Below, piece by piece: positions 32,328 to 40,515 of a stretch of 64,000 nucleotides of DNA. This stretch comes from JBQTKD01 sp052389435 (GTDB lineage Bacteria; Actinomycetota; Actinomycetes; Sporichthyales; Sporichthyaceae). The stretch lies in assembly GCA_052389435.1 (NCBI GenBank), contig JBQTIB010000066.1:1-64000 (forward strand). Direction: 5' to 3'. Positions within the stretch are counted from its first letter, which is position 1; each line of letters opens with the position of its first letter. The notes beneath the pieces are model-generated. The model was not told where the DNA came from. It worked only from the letters and a program-made list of their open reading frames with translations, and ran no database searches. The translations under genes were made by a program, and so were the position numbers.

Positions 32328-32996
32328 CTAGGGATCGACGCGGGGCGGCGCGAACAGCGACGTGCGGGCCCGCTTGAGGATCGAGTCGATGTCCGCCACC
32401 GCTCGGGTCAGCCGTTCCTGAACCTCCGGCTGTTCGACCAGGCCTGCGGTGCCGGTCAGTTCCAGGCCCACGCGGATCAGATCGTGCATGACCGTGGCGT
32501 ACACCTCGAGCGCCACCCGTTGCTGCTCGGTGCGGAGTTGCTCCTGGCGCAGACTCCGCTCCGCCTCGCGGGCCGCTCGTTCCGCGGCCCGGCGGCGCAG
32601 CGCCGAGATCACCGTGATCAGCAGGGCGTTGTTCGTGAAGGGCTTGACCAGATAGCCGTCGGCGCCCGCCGCCAGCGCCTGTTCGGCCACCTCGGGGCGG
32701 TCGAGCGAGGTCACCATGATCACGGCCAACTGCCGTTCCAGGACGCCGGCGTCGCGCAGGAGTTCGAGCCCGGACCGGCCCTCCATGACGATGTCGCACA
32801 GGACGAGGTCGAACTCCCGCTCGCCGAGCAGCTTTTCGGCCTCGTCGGCGCTTGCCGCACCGACGACCTCGTAGTCCCCGCCCAACACCATGGCGAATAC
32901 GGCGCGAGTCAGCGAGTCGTCGTCGACGGTGAGGATGCACGCCCGGGGGTGGGGCGTCGCCGCTGCGGCGGGAGTCGCACCGTTCACTCGGGGCAT
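32328..32996 (-). CDS. Response regulator with kinase-like dimerisation helix (His replaced by Tyr)
   Basis: 222 residues. The receiver domain (20-140) has acidic residues in ILTVDDDSL, phosphoacceptor Asp68 (VLCDIVMEG) and Lys in LVKPF. After an Arg/Glu-rich coiled coil, the segment RVALEVYATVMHDLIRVGLE aligns residue for residue with the HisKA_3 phosphoacceptor helix of NarL-type kinases (as in RIARDLHDHVIQRLFATGLS of the kinase at 40.5 kb), but Tyr stands where the phospho-His should be. No ATPase domain follows. It lies divergently next to the chemosensory cluster, which has no other stand-alone receiver, so it may be its output. ATG 32996 follows GGAAGGG. Confidence 0.8.
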   Translation of the reverse strand: MPRVNGATPAAAATPHPRACILTVDDDSLTRAVFAMVLGGDYEVVGAASADEAEKLLGEREFDLVLCDIVMEGRSGLELLRDAGVLERQLAVIMVTSLDRPEVAEQALAAGADGYLVKPFTNNALLITVISALRRRAAERAAREAERSLRQEQLRTEQQRVALEVYATVMHDLIRVGLELTGTAGLVEQPEVQERLTRAVADIDSILKRARTSLFAPPRVDP

Positions 32997-33172
32997 CCCT
33001 TCCGACGGTCGTGCGGTTGCGTCGGGCCGAACTATGCCGGCTCGCCCAACACGAGAAATCTCGAACAAGGGCGGGTCGAAACGGACATTTCGGCGACCGA
33101 GCATTGCCCGCGGTTGACCGTGACCCCCCGACCGGTGACCTATGTTGGTGGCAGGTGTGATGGGAGAGACAC

Positions 33173-34879
33173 GTGCGACGTCTGGGACAACTGCGTTTCC
33201 GCAACCGCCTGATCGTGGGCGTGCTGGCGGTCGCCGTTCCGCTGTCCTCCCTGCTCGTCCTCGTGCTGACCCAGCAGGCCTCGGCCGAACTCGAGGAGCA
33301 GACCGAGGGCCGGTTGAGCCGGCGTGCCGCCGCGATCGCCCAGGAGGTCGACGGGTTCGTCCGCGAACGCGGCGGCGACGTGCGCGCGCTGGCCAAGCTC
33401 GCGGCGTTCCTGCCGCCCGCGGACCGCGAGGCGACCCTGGACGAGATCGTCCGCGAGTCCGAGTCCTTCGCCAACGCCGTCCTGTACGCGCCCGACGGCG
33501 CCGTCCTCGCCGCCGCCGAACCGACGACCGTCCCGCAGGCTGCGGGCGCCGACTGGTTCCGGCAGGCCGTGGCCGGCAACTCCGTGGACTCCGGGGTGTT
33601 CCTCGAGGCGGGGGAACTGCGCTGGATCTACGCCGCCGCCGTGCGCGAACGGGACGGCCGGGTCTCCGCCGTCGTCGCGGTGGACGTCTCGGTCAGCCGA
33701 CTGGACGCGGTGATCGGGGATCTGCGCCTCGGTCGATCCGGCGAGGTGATTCTCGTCGACAAGGAGTACCGTCTCGTCTTCTCCAGCGCCCTGACGCGCC
33801 GTCAGAGCGATGCGGATCTCGCGGCCGAGGGCATCGGCTCCACCAAGGCGGCGACCGAGGCGCCCAGTGCGGGGCTGCGCGGGGAGAACGGCAGCGTCCG
33901 CTATACCGACTACCGGGGCCGCGAGGTCTTCGGCGGCTACGCCCCCGTGACCCGGCAGGGCTGGGCCGTCGTTGCGAAGGAGGACCGCTCCGAGGCCTTG
34001 GCCGCAGTCAGCGAGCAGCGCCGGCACGGCGTCGCGTTGATCCTGCTCGGGATCGGCGCCTTTGCGATCTTCGCCGCGTTCTTCGCCCGCCGCGAGTCCA
34101 GCCACATGCGGCGCCTGGTCGAGGAGAACCGCAAGGCCAGCTCCGAACTCAACCTCAACGCGAACGAACTGTCGGCCTCCGCCAACGAACTGGCAGGCAG
34201 CGCCGCGCAGCAGTCCGCGGCGGTCACCGAGACCTCCGCGACCATGGAGGAACTCTCCCGGACCTTCTCGGCGATCGCCGAGACCATCGAGGAGGTCGCC
34301 GCGCAGGTGGTCGAGACCAAGGACAGTCTCGTAGCGGCCGAACACGACGTGCAGGCCTCCAGCGAACGCACGCTCGTGCTGGCCGCGCGCGTGAACGACA
34401 TCTCGGCGCTGCTGGTGCTCATCAACGAGATCGCCGACCAGACCAACCTGCTCGCGCTCAACGCCGCCATCGAGGCCGCGCGCGCGGGCGAGGCGGGCCA
34501 CGGGTTCGCGGTCGTGGCCGAGGAGGTGCGCCGGCTGGCCGAGCGGTCCAAGATCTCCGCCGCCGAGATCGCCGGCATCATCGCCGGCGCGCAGGGAGAA
34601 ACCAACGCCACGGTCATGGTCATGGAGAAGGGCGCCAAGCAGATGCGCTCGGGGCTGGACCTGCTCGAGGCGGTGACCGGCGCCGCGGAACAGGTGCGCC
34701 TCACGGTCCTCCAGCAGCGCGCGGCCACCGAGCAGGTGGTCCAGGCGATCGAGCAGTCCAGTTCCGCCGCCCGTCAGGTCTCGGCCACGACCCAGCAGAT
34801 CGCCGTCGGGTCCAGTCGCCTGTCCGACCTGGCCGCCGATCTGGAAGCCTCCGCCGCCGCCACCGCCGCCCGCTTCTGA
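33173..34879 (+). CDS. Methyl-accepting chemotaxis protein with extracellular Cache domain
   Basis: 568 residues. TM1 is at about 13-33. An extracellular Cache sensor (40-280; SEVILVDKEYRLVFSS-like strands, DYRGREVFGGYAPVTRQGW) and TM2 (about 285-305) follow. The cytoplasmic signalling hairpin has its tip in LINEIADQTNLLALNAAIEA and GHGFAVVAEEVRRLAERS. I find no clear HAMP domain between TM2 and the coiled coil. The ligand is unknown; Cache domains usually bind small organic molecules. It heads the cheW-cheA-cheB-cheR-cheW operon. GTG start; GGGAGA lies upstream. Confidence 0.93.
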   Translation: MRRLGQLRFRNRLIVGVLAVAVPLSSLLVLVLTQQASAELEEQTEGRLSRRAAAIAQEVDGFVRERGGDVRALAKLAAFLPPADREATLDEIVRESESFANAVLYAPDGAVLAAAEPTTVPQAAGADWFRQAVAGNSVDSGVFLEAGELRWIYAAAVRERDGRVSAVVAVDVSVSRLDAVIGDLRLGRSGEVILVDKEYRLVFSSALTRRQSDADLAAEGIGSTKAATEAPSAGLRGENGSVRYTDYRGREVFGGYAPVTRQGWAVVAKEDRSEALAAVSEQRRHGVALILLGIGAFAIFAAFFARRESSHMRRLVEENRKASSELNLNANELSASANELAGSAAQQSAAVTETSATMEELSRTFSAIAETIEEVAAQVVETKDSLVAAEHDVQASSERTLVLAARVNDISALLVLINEIADQTNLLALNAAIEAARAGEAGHGFAVVAEEVRRLAERSKISAAEIAGIIAGAQGETNATVMVMEKGAKQMRSGLDLLEAVTGAAEQVRLTVLQQRAATEQVVQAIEQSSSAARQVSATTQQIAVGSSRLSDLAADLEASAAATAARF

Positions 34880-34886
34880 GGTAGGC

Positions 34887-35276
34887 GTGCGCGCACTGCT
34901 GCTCGGCGGCGGCCCCGACCGCTGGTGCCTTCCCCTGGACTGCGTCCGGGAGGTGTTCGCGCTGCCCCCGGTCACCCCGCTGCCCCACGGTGCGCCTGCG
35001 CTGCGGGGCCTGTTCAACCTGCGCGGCGACGTGCTCGCCCTGTTCGGCCTTCCCGAACTGCTCGGCCGGGACGCAGACCGCGCCACCCATGCGGTCCTGG
35101 TGGAGCTGCCCGCCGGGCGCGTCGCGGTGACCTCCTCGGCGACGCCGCGCAACCTCGTGCTGGCGGACTCTCTCGCCACCCCCGAGCACCCGGCGGGGCG
35201 CGGCACATACGCCGTCGGCCCCGGCGAGATTGCCGTCCTGCTGGACCCGGCGCGGCTGTTCGCGGGCGTGTCGTGA
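34887..35276 (+). CDS. cheW: CheW-like coupling protein 1
   Basis: 129 residues forming one CheW domain (LPLDCVREVFALPPVTPLPHGAPALRG-like start, FNLRGDVLALFGLPELLG). CheW docks the receptor tip to CheA. It lies 7 bases behind the receptor gene with GAGG as ribosome binding site and overlaps cheA by four bases (GTGA), so receptor, coupler and kinase are made together. It is distinct in sequence from the second CheW-like protein at the end of the operon. Confidence 0.9.
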   Translation: MRALLLGGGPDRWCLPLDCVREVFALPPVTPLPHGAPALRGLFNLRGDVLALFGLPELLGRDADRATHAVLVELPAGRVAVTSSATPRNLVLADSLATPEHPAGRGTYAVGPGEIAVLLDPARLFAGVS

Positions 35277-37342
35277 GCGGTCCGGGAGACGGCAGCCACC
35301 TCGCGGGAATCTTCCGGCAGGAGGCCGAGCGTCGCCTCGGTTCGTTGGCCGCGGCGGCGTTGGACCTCGAGAGCTCCGGGCCCACTCCCGAACTGATCGC
35401 GCAGATGTTCCGCGACGCCCACACCGTCAAGGGCGCGGCCGGAATGATGGGCTACCGCCCCATCGCCGAACTCGCGCATGCGATGGAGGACGTCCTGGAA
35501 GCGCTGGGGCAGGATCGCATCGAGTGCGACGGGCACGCCGTCGACGTTCTGCTCGAGGCCGTGGACGCGCTGCGCCGGGTCGTCGAGGCCCAGACCGACG
35601 GCGGCGACGCCGGCACCGCCGGCACCGAAGCCGAACACGCCCTGCGCGGCCTGCTGCGCCGCCGCACCCCGGCCGCGCCGGCCGCGCCGGCCGCGCCCGC
35701 GCCCGGGTCGGAGCCTTCGGCCGTCGAACCGGCCGCACCCGCGTCGGCGACCGCGCCCCAGAATTCGCCGTCGGCCGGGCCGATGCAGCCGGCCGCCGCG
35801 GCGACCATCGCGGTGCGGGTCGAGCGTCTCGACGACATGGCACGGCTGGTCGGGGAGTGTGCCACCGCGCAGCTGAGGCTGGGTCAGGTTCTCGTGGGGC
35901 GTGGCGTCGATCCCCTCACGGTCACCGAGTACCGCCGGCTTACGCGTCTGCTCGGCGAACTGCAGCAGCAGGCGATGGGAGCGTTGACCGTCCCCGTCGC
36001 CACCGTGACCGAAATGCTGCAGCGCACCGTTCGGGCCGTCGCCCGGGAGACCGGAAAGCTCGTGCGCTGGGAGGTGCGCGGCGAGGACACCGACGTCGAT
36101 CGCAACATGCTCGAACACCTCACCGGCGCGCTGCTGCACCTCGTTCGCAACGCCGTCGACCACGGGCTCGAAGACCCCACGACGCGGCGCGCCGCCGGCA
36201 AGCCGGAGGAAGGCACCGTCCGACTGCACGCGATGCAACTCGGCAGCGAGATCGTGCTCACCGTCACCGACGACGGTCGCGGACTCGACCTCGCCGCGCT
36301 CCGGGCCAAGGCGGGGGCGGACCCGGCCGAGCAGGCCGACGACGCGGAGGCGGCCTATCTGGCCTTCCGTCCGGGGCTGTCCACCGCGGCTTCGGTCACC
36401 GAGGTCTCCGGTCGCGGCGTCGGGCTCGACGAGGTGCGCCGCGGGCTCGAGCGAGTCCGCGGCCGGGTCGAAGTGCGCAGCACCCCCGGTCGGGGCTGCG
36501 AGTTCCGGCTGATCGTGCCGATCACCCTGGCCGTGCTGCCCAGCCTGATCGTCGGCGCCGGCGGCCGGCGGTTCGCACTGCCGCTGCACTCCGTGGTCGC
36601 GGTCCTCGGCGCCGACGTCGAACTGCTGCGCAGCGAGGGCGGTCGCGTCGCGTACCTGGGTGCGTCGACCGTGCCGGTCACTACCCTGGCCGATGCTCTC
36701 GGCCTTCCCGAGACGGGCGGCGGTCCGGTCGTCGTACTGGCCGGACTGGCGCGCAGGCACGGCGTGCAGGTCGAGGAACTGCACGAACGCCGCGAGGTCG
36801 TGGTCAAGCCGCTGCCGGCGATGGTGGCGGCGCAGGACGCCGTTGCAGGCGCCTCGGTCGAGCCGAACGGCGAGGTCCTGCTGGTCCTCGAGGCCGAGGG
36901 CGTCATCGCCCGGGCACGCCGCCGCGGACCCGTCCCGGCGCCGCCGTCGCCAACCGGGTCGAGCAGACGCAGCGAGATTCTCGTCGTCGACGACGCCATG
37001 ACGGTCCGCGAACTGCAACGCTCCATCCTGGAGCGGGCCGGCTACGCGGTCCGGACGGCGAGCGACGGACTGGAGGCGCTGGCGATGCTGCGGCAGGCCC
37101 CGGCCGACCTGGTGCTCACCGACGTCGAAATGCCGGGGCTGGACGGTTTCGGCCTCACCGAGGCCATCCGCGCCGACAGCGCCCTGCGCGGTGCCGCGGT
37201 GCTGATCCTGACCTCGCTGACCGACGACGGCGCCCGCAACCGCGGTCTGGAGGCCGGCGCCGACGGCTACCTGGTGAAGAGTTCCTTCGACGAGACCACG
37301 CTGCTGGCGGCGGTCGCGCGTCTGCTGGGCGACCCGGAGTGA
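35273..37342 (+). CDS. cheA: Hybrid chemotaxis histidine kinase CheA-REC
   Basis: 689 residues. The Hpt domain has phospho-His50 (DAHTVKGAAGMMGY), followed by an Ala/Pro-rich linker (~115-180) in place of a P2 domain. A dimerisation region and HATPase domain follow (N box LLHLVRNAVDHGLED, G1 VTDDGRGLD, G2 EVSGRGVGLDEVRRGL). After these come a CheW-like P5 domain and a C-terminal receiver (ILVVDDAMTVREL, LVLTDVEMPGLDG, LVKSSF). A fused receiver is typical of alternative chemosensory systems (Frz- or ACF-like) and may be a phosphate sink. GTG overlaps the cheW stop. Confidence 0.93.
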   Translation: MSGPGDGSHLAGIFRQEAERRLGSLAAAALDLESSGPTPELIAQMFRDAHTVKGAAGMMGYRPIAELAHAMEDVLEALGQDRIECDGHAVDVLLEAVDALRRVVEAQTDGGDAGTAGTEAEHALRGLLRRRTPAAPAAPAAPAPGSEPSAVEPAAPASATAPQNSPSAGPMQPAAAATIAVRVERLDDMARLVGECATAQLRLGQVLVGRGVDPLTVTEYRRLTRLLGELQQQAMGALTVPVATVTEMLQRTVRAVARETGKLVRWEVRGEDTDVDRNMLEHLTGALLHLVRNAVDHGLEDPTTRRAAGKPEEGTVRLHAMQLGSEIVLTVTDDGRGLDLAALRAKAGADPAEQADDAEAAYLAFRPGLSTAASVTEVSGRGVGLDEVRRGLERVRGRVEVRSTPGRGCEFRLIVPITLAVLPSLIVGAGGRRFALPLHSVVAVLGADVELLRSEGGRVAYLGASTVPVTTLADALGLPETGGGPVVVLAGLARRHGVQVEELHERREVVVKPLPAMVAAQDAVAGASVEPNGEVLLVLEAEGVIARARRRGPVPAPPSPTGSSRRSEILVVDDAMTVRELQRSILERAGYAVRTASDGLEALAMLRQAPADLVLTDVEMPGLDGFGLTEAIRADSALRGAAVLILTSLTDDGARNRGLEAGADGYLVKSSFDETTLLAAVARLLGDPE

Positions 37343-38400
37343 ACGTGCGCCGCCCGAGCGGACCCGGTGCCGCCGGGCCGGTGCGCGTGCTGGCCGCCTG
37401 CGGTTCGCCGACGCGCACTCGGCAGATCGTCGCGGCGTTCGCGGCCGGGGCGAAGGCCCGCATCGTCGGACTCGTGCTGAGCGACCGTCAGATTCCTGAG
37501 GCGGTCGCCCGCTACGAACCCGCCTTCGTCCTGGTGGACCTGGAGCTGCCGGGCGATCCGATCGCCGCGATCGCCGCGTTGATGGCCACCCGACCGACGC
37601 CGACGGTGGCCCTGGCCGGTCCGGGCGTCGAGGCCTCCCGGCGTGCCGACGCCCTCGCCGCAGGAGCCCTGGAGGTCTGGACCGAGCAGGACCTGGGGAA
37701 TGCCGCGGCCCGCACCGCCGTCCTGGCCGGGGTGACCGTCGTTCGGCGTCAGGCGCTGCGTCCGGCCTCGACCGAGCCAGTCTCCGCGCAGGCGACTCCC
37801 ACGCCCGCGCGGTCCGCGGCGTCCTCCGGCTCCCACGCAGTGGTGGCCGTCGGCGCCTCCACGGGAGGCCCCCCGGCGCTGAGCGTGCTGCTCGACGCGC
37901 TCGGCCAGATCGCCGCCTCCGTGCTGATCGTGCAGCACATCGAAGCCGGCTTCGTCGCCCGACTGGCCGAGCAGTTGGCGGCCGCCGCCCACATGCCGGT
38001 CACCGTCGCCGAGGCGGAGATCCTGGCGCCGGGGCACGTCTACCTCGCACCGGCCGGCAGTCACCTGCGCCTCGGCGCGGGCGGGCGCCTGGAACTGTCG
38101 CCGACCCCGCAGACGCTGCACACGCCGTCGATCGACGAACTGTTCCGATCCCTGGCGCCGCGTGCGGACCTGCGCCGGATCGGCGTACTGCTGACCGGCA
38201 TGGGCCGCGACGGCGCGCAGGGCCTCGCGGCGATGCGCGCGTCCGGAGCCCGCACCATCGCCCAGGACGAGGAGTCCAGCGCGGTGTACGGCATGCCCCG
38301 AGCCGCCGCGGAGCTGAACGCCGCCGAGCGGGTCCTGCCGCTGTCGTCGATAGCCGCGGCGATTCGCGGGCTGCTCGAAGCCGATCGGGCGCTGCGGTGA
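37339..38400 (+). CDS. cheB: Chemoreceptor glutamate methylesterase CheB with degenerate receiver
   Basis: 353 residues. The C-terminal methylesterase/deamidase domain keeps its catalytic set: Ser174 in AVGASTGGPPAL, His200 in VQHIEAGF and the Asp of TGMGRDGAQGL. It removes methyl groups from receptor glutamates. The N-terminal ~130 residues have the receiver layout with an Asp in FVLVDLELPG, but the acidic pocket at strand 1 is replaced (VLAACGSP) and the conserved Lys is missing, so phosphorylation control is doubtful. It overlaps cheA and cheR by four bases each. Confidence 0.92.
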   Translation: MNVRRPSGPGAAGPVRVLAACGSPTRTRQIVAAFAAGAKARIVGLVLSDRQIPEAVARYEPAFVLVDLELPGDPIAAIAALMATRPTPTVALAGPGVEASRRADALAAGALEVWTEQDLGNAAARTAVLAGVTVVRRQALRPASTEPVSAQATPTPARSAASSGSHAVVAVGASTGGPPALSVLLDALGQIAASVLIVQHIEAGFVARLAEQLAAAAHMPVTVAEAEILAPGHVYLAPAGSHLRLGAGGRLELSPTPQTLHTPSIDELFRSLAPRADLRRIGVLLTGMGRDGAQGLAAMRASGARTIAQDEESSAVYGMPRAAAELNAAERVLPLSSIAAAIRGLLEADRALR

Positions 38401-39566
38401 ACGTGCTCGAGGCAGTCGCCGCGCTGTTGCGCGCCGAGGCGGGGCTGACCGCCGACCTGCCGCTGCGCCAACGGCTGGGCTCCTACCTCGAACGCATCCG
38501 GCGGGACGGGGAATCCGACGCGGACCTCGTGGACCGTCTGCGCGGGGATCCGTCGGCGCGGACCGCCCTGGTCGAGGCGATGACCATCCACGAGACCTCG
38601 TTCTTCCGCGACGAAGGTCAGTTCCTCGGTCTGGTCACCGAGATCCTGCCGACCCTGCCCGATCCCGTGCAGGTGTGGAGCGCAGGCTGCTCCACCGGCC
38701 AGGAGCCGTACTCGCTGGCCATGGTGCTCGCCGAGCAGGGCCGGGCCGGCACCGTGATCGGCACCGACGTGTCCGGTGGCGCCCTCGAGACCGCGTCGCG
38801 CGGGGTCTACTCCGAACGCGAACTGCGCGGCCTCTCGCCCGAGCGACGCGAGCGGTGGCTTCGCCCCGGAGCAGGCGGGTGGACCGTCGCGGACGAACTG
38901 CGTCGCCGCGTGCAGTTCCGACGACACAACCTGCTCGCCGAGTCCCCGCCGGTGACCCCGCGGCCGCTGGTGTTCTGCCGGAACGTGCTGATCTACTTCG
39001 ACGACGCCGACACGGTGCGCGCTCTGCGCAGCCTGGGGCGAGGGCTGGCCCCGGACGGCTGGCTGTTCCTCGGCTTCTCCGAAGTCCTCTGGCGCATCGA
39101 CCCCGGCTGGTCCGCCGTGGGGGTGGGCAACGCCTTCGCCTATCGCCGTCGCGCGCCCGAACCGCCGCGCGTGGCGCCGCCGACTCGTCGTCCCGGGCCG
39201 TCGGCCCGGCCGCGGCCGGCGGCGGCGCGGGCGCAGAGTCCCGGGGCCTCCGCGGGCGTAGCGCAGACCTGGCGGGAGCACCTTGACGCCGGGCATGCCG
39301 CCACCGCGGCCGGCGAGCACGCCGCGGCCGTGGTCGCGTACCGCGCCGCGGCCTATCTGGCGCCCGAGGAGGCGTCCGCCCACCTGCACCTGGCGCTGGC
39401 ACTGGCACGCAGCGGGGAGCAGGCGGCGGCCAGGCGGGCGCTGCGCACCGCACGGTCGGCTGCCGCGGGCCTCGGAGACGCCGCCGCGATGGGGCTGCAC
39501 GGCTGGGACGACGCCACCGTGGCGCGTTGGCTCGACACCGAGATCGATCGCGGGAGCACGCCGTGA
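38397..39566 (+). CDS. cheR: Chemoreceptor methyltransferase CheR with C-terminal TPR
   Basis: 389 residues. The CheR domain (1-260) transfers methyl groups from S-adenosylmethionine to receptor glutamates. Motifs are ALVEAMTIHETSFFRDEGQF, the SAM-binding VWSAGCSTGQEPYSLAM, and LVFCRNVLIYFDD. A Pro/Arg linker is followed by TPR-like helices (about 290-389; LDAGHAATAAGEHAAAVVAY, SAHLHLALALARSGEQAAA). CheR-TPR fusions are typical of non-flagellar or alternative systems, where the TPR recruits partners. GTG overlaps the cheB stop. Confidence 0.93.
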   Translation: MNVLEAVAALLRAEAGLTADLPLRQRLGSYLERIRRDGESDADLVDRLRGDPSARTALVEAMTIHETSFFRDEGQFLGLVTEILPTLPDPVQVWSAGCSTGQEPYSLAMVLAEQGRAGTVIGTDVSGGALETASRGVYSERELRGLSPERRERWLRPGAGGWTVADELRRRVQFRRHNLLAESPPVTPRPLVFCRNVLIYFDDADTVRALRSLGRGLAPDGWLFLGFSEVLWRIDPGWSAVGVGNAFAYRRRAPEPPRVAPPTRRPGPSARPRPAAARAQSPGASAGVAQTWREHLDAGHAATAAGEHAAAVVAYRAAAYLAPEEASAHLHLALALARSGEQAAARRALRTARSAAAGLGDAAAMGLHGWDDATVARWLDTEIDRGSTP

Positions 39567-39970
39567 CCGCCCCGACGGGCACGTTCGTGTGTCTGCGGGC
39601 TCAAGGCCTGAGCTACGCCGCCCGGGTGGAGTGCGTGGAGGAGGTGCGAGGGATCGGGGACCTGCAGCCCGTGCCGCGATCGGGAGCCGACGTCCTCGGC
39701 GTGCTGCACAGCCGCGACGGCAGCGACGTGATCCCGGTACTCGACGTCCTCGGGGCGGCCGGACCGCACGTGCTGGTGCTGCGCGGCGCGGACGGACGCG
39801 CGGTAGGACTGCTCGGCGAGGTCACCGGACTGGCCCGAGCCGCCGCCGTGGGCGACGCGCACTCGCTGGGGCGCGGCCCGGGACCGTTCCGCGAGACCGT
39901 CGTCGTGGCCGGGCAGACGTGCTTCCTGCTCGATCCGGACCGAATCTCCGAGCCCGACCCCTCCCGGTAG
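39563..39970 (+). CDS. CheW-like coupling protein 2
   Basis: 135 residues with a compact, diverged CheW domain (LSYAARVECVEEVRGI, VLGVLHSRDGSDVIPVLDVLG, ETVVVAGQTCFLLD). It closes the chemosensory operon and overlaps cheR (GTGA). A second coupler may serve a different receptor or tune array stoichiometry; its role is inferred from position. The gene is followed by a 121-bp region holding a DosR-like palindrome and then a small unknown gene. Confidence 0.85.
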   Translation: MTAPTGTFVCLRAQGLSYAARVECVEEVRGIGDLQPVPRSGADVLGVLHSRDGSDVIPVLDVLGAAGPHVLVLRGADGRAVGLLGEVTGLARAAAVGDAHSLGRGPGPFRETVVVAGQTCFLLDPDRISEPDPSR

Positions 39971-39986
39971 CCCGGTGGCAGCGGAC

Positions 39987-40000
39987 GGGACCTAGGTCCC
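39987..40000. promoter_or_regulatory. Candidate DevR/DosR box
   Basis: Perfect palindrome GGGACCTAGGTCCC matches the DosR core GGGACTWWAGTCCC except for one symmetrical pair. A weaker GGGACCTCCGGAGGT follows at 40009. It lies 92 bases before the small gene at 40092, and a DevR homologue is encoded 2.3 kb away. It could also act as a terminator for the che operon. Confidence 0.55.
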
Positions 40001-40091
40001 GGCGGAACGGGACCTCCGGAGGTGTCGCCGGAGCGGGTCGGCGGCCGATTCTTGTGGTGCACCGAGGAATCGAAGGACCCGGAGGTCCGAG

Positions 40092-40373
40092 ATGGCGATG
40101 GCCGCGACCGCAGTCGGTTGGGGACTGGAGCACGGCCCCGCGCATCGGCGGGCCGCGCCCGACGCGGCCGTCGTCGTCCTGGCGCAGATGACCCCTGCCG
40201 CGCGGAGCGCACACGTGCGAGCCCAGGCGAAGCGGCAGGTGGCGGTGGTGGCAGAACGGCGCGCGCGGTACGGGACTACTACGCGCGCCCTCTACCGGCG
40301 GGAAGCTCGCCGGATGCGGGTCGAAGCGACGGGCTACGACCTCCAGGCGCGAAGGATCGACGCAGCGATCTGA
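40092..40373 (+). CDS. Small basic protein, unknown; putative DevR target
   Basis: 93 residues, strongly basic (about 17 Arg), Ala-rich and probably helical throughout; no motif is recognised. The ATG has a textbook GGAGGT five bases upstream (40081-40086), which makes expression likely. It lies behind the DosR-like palindrome at 39987-40000 and ends 142 bp before the convergent PAS kinase of the DevR system, so it may be a dormancy- or redox-regulated small protein. DNA or RNA binding is conceivable from its charge but not shown. Confidence 0.65.
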   Translation: MAMAATAVGWGLEHGPAHRRAAPDAAVVVLAQMTPAARSAHVRAQAKRQVAVVAERRARYGTTTRALYRREARRMRVEATGYDLQARRIDAAI

Positions 40374-40515
40374 CGCTCCATCGCACCCATGGGACCGACT
40401 TCGGGAGAGAGGACGAGGTCGGGAACGGACTCGATTGGCGCGGGATGGAGATTCGCCCGCCGCACGCCGCTCCACTTCTCCCCAAGGTGGCCTCGGCGTC
40501 GGCGGGCGACTCCCG

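Noticed and set aside
32650..32720. Histidine in VMHDLI of the receiver protein as a phosphotransfer site
   Set aside because: When the flanking GL.L positions are aligned with HisKA_3 kinases, this His is five residues off and Tyr occupies the true position.
33140..37018. A 1292-codon open frame antisense to the MCP, CheW and CheA genes
   Set aside because: Long antisense frames are expected in high-GC DNA; the + strand frames contain complete, recognisable domains and the antisense protein resembles nothing and is low-complexity.
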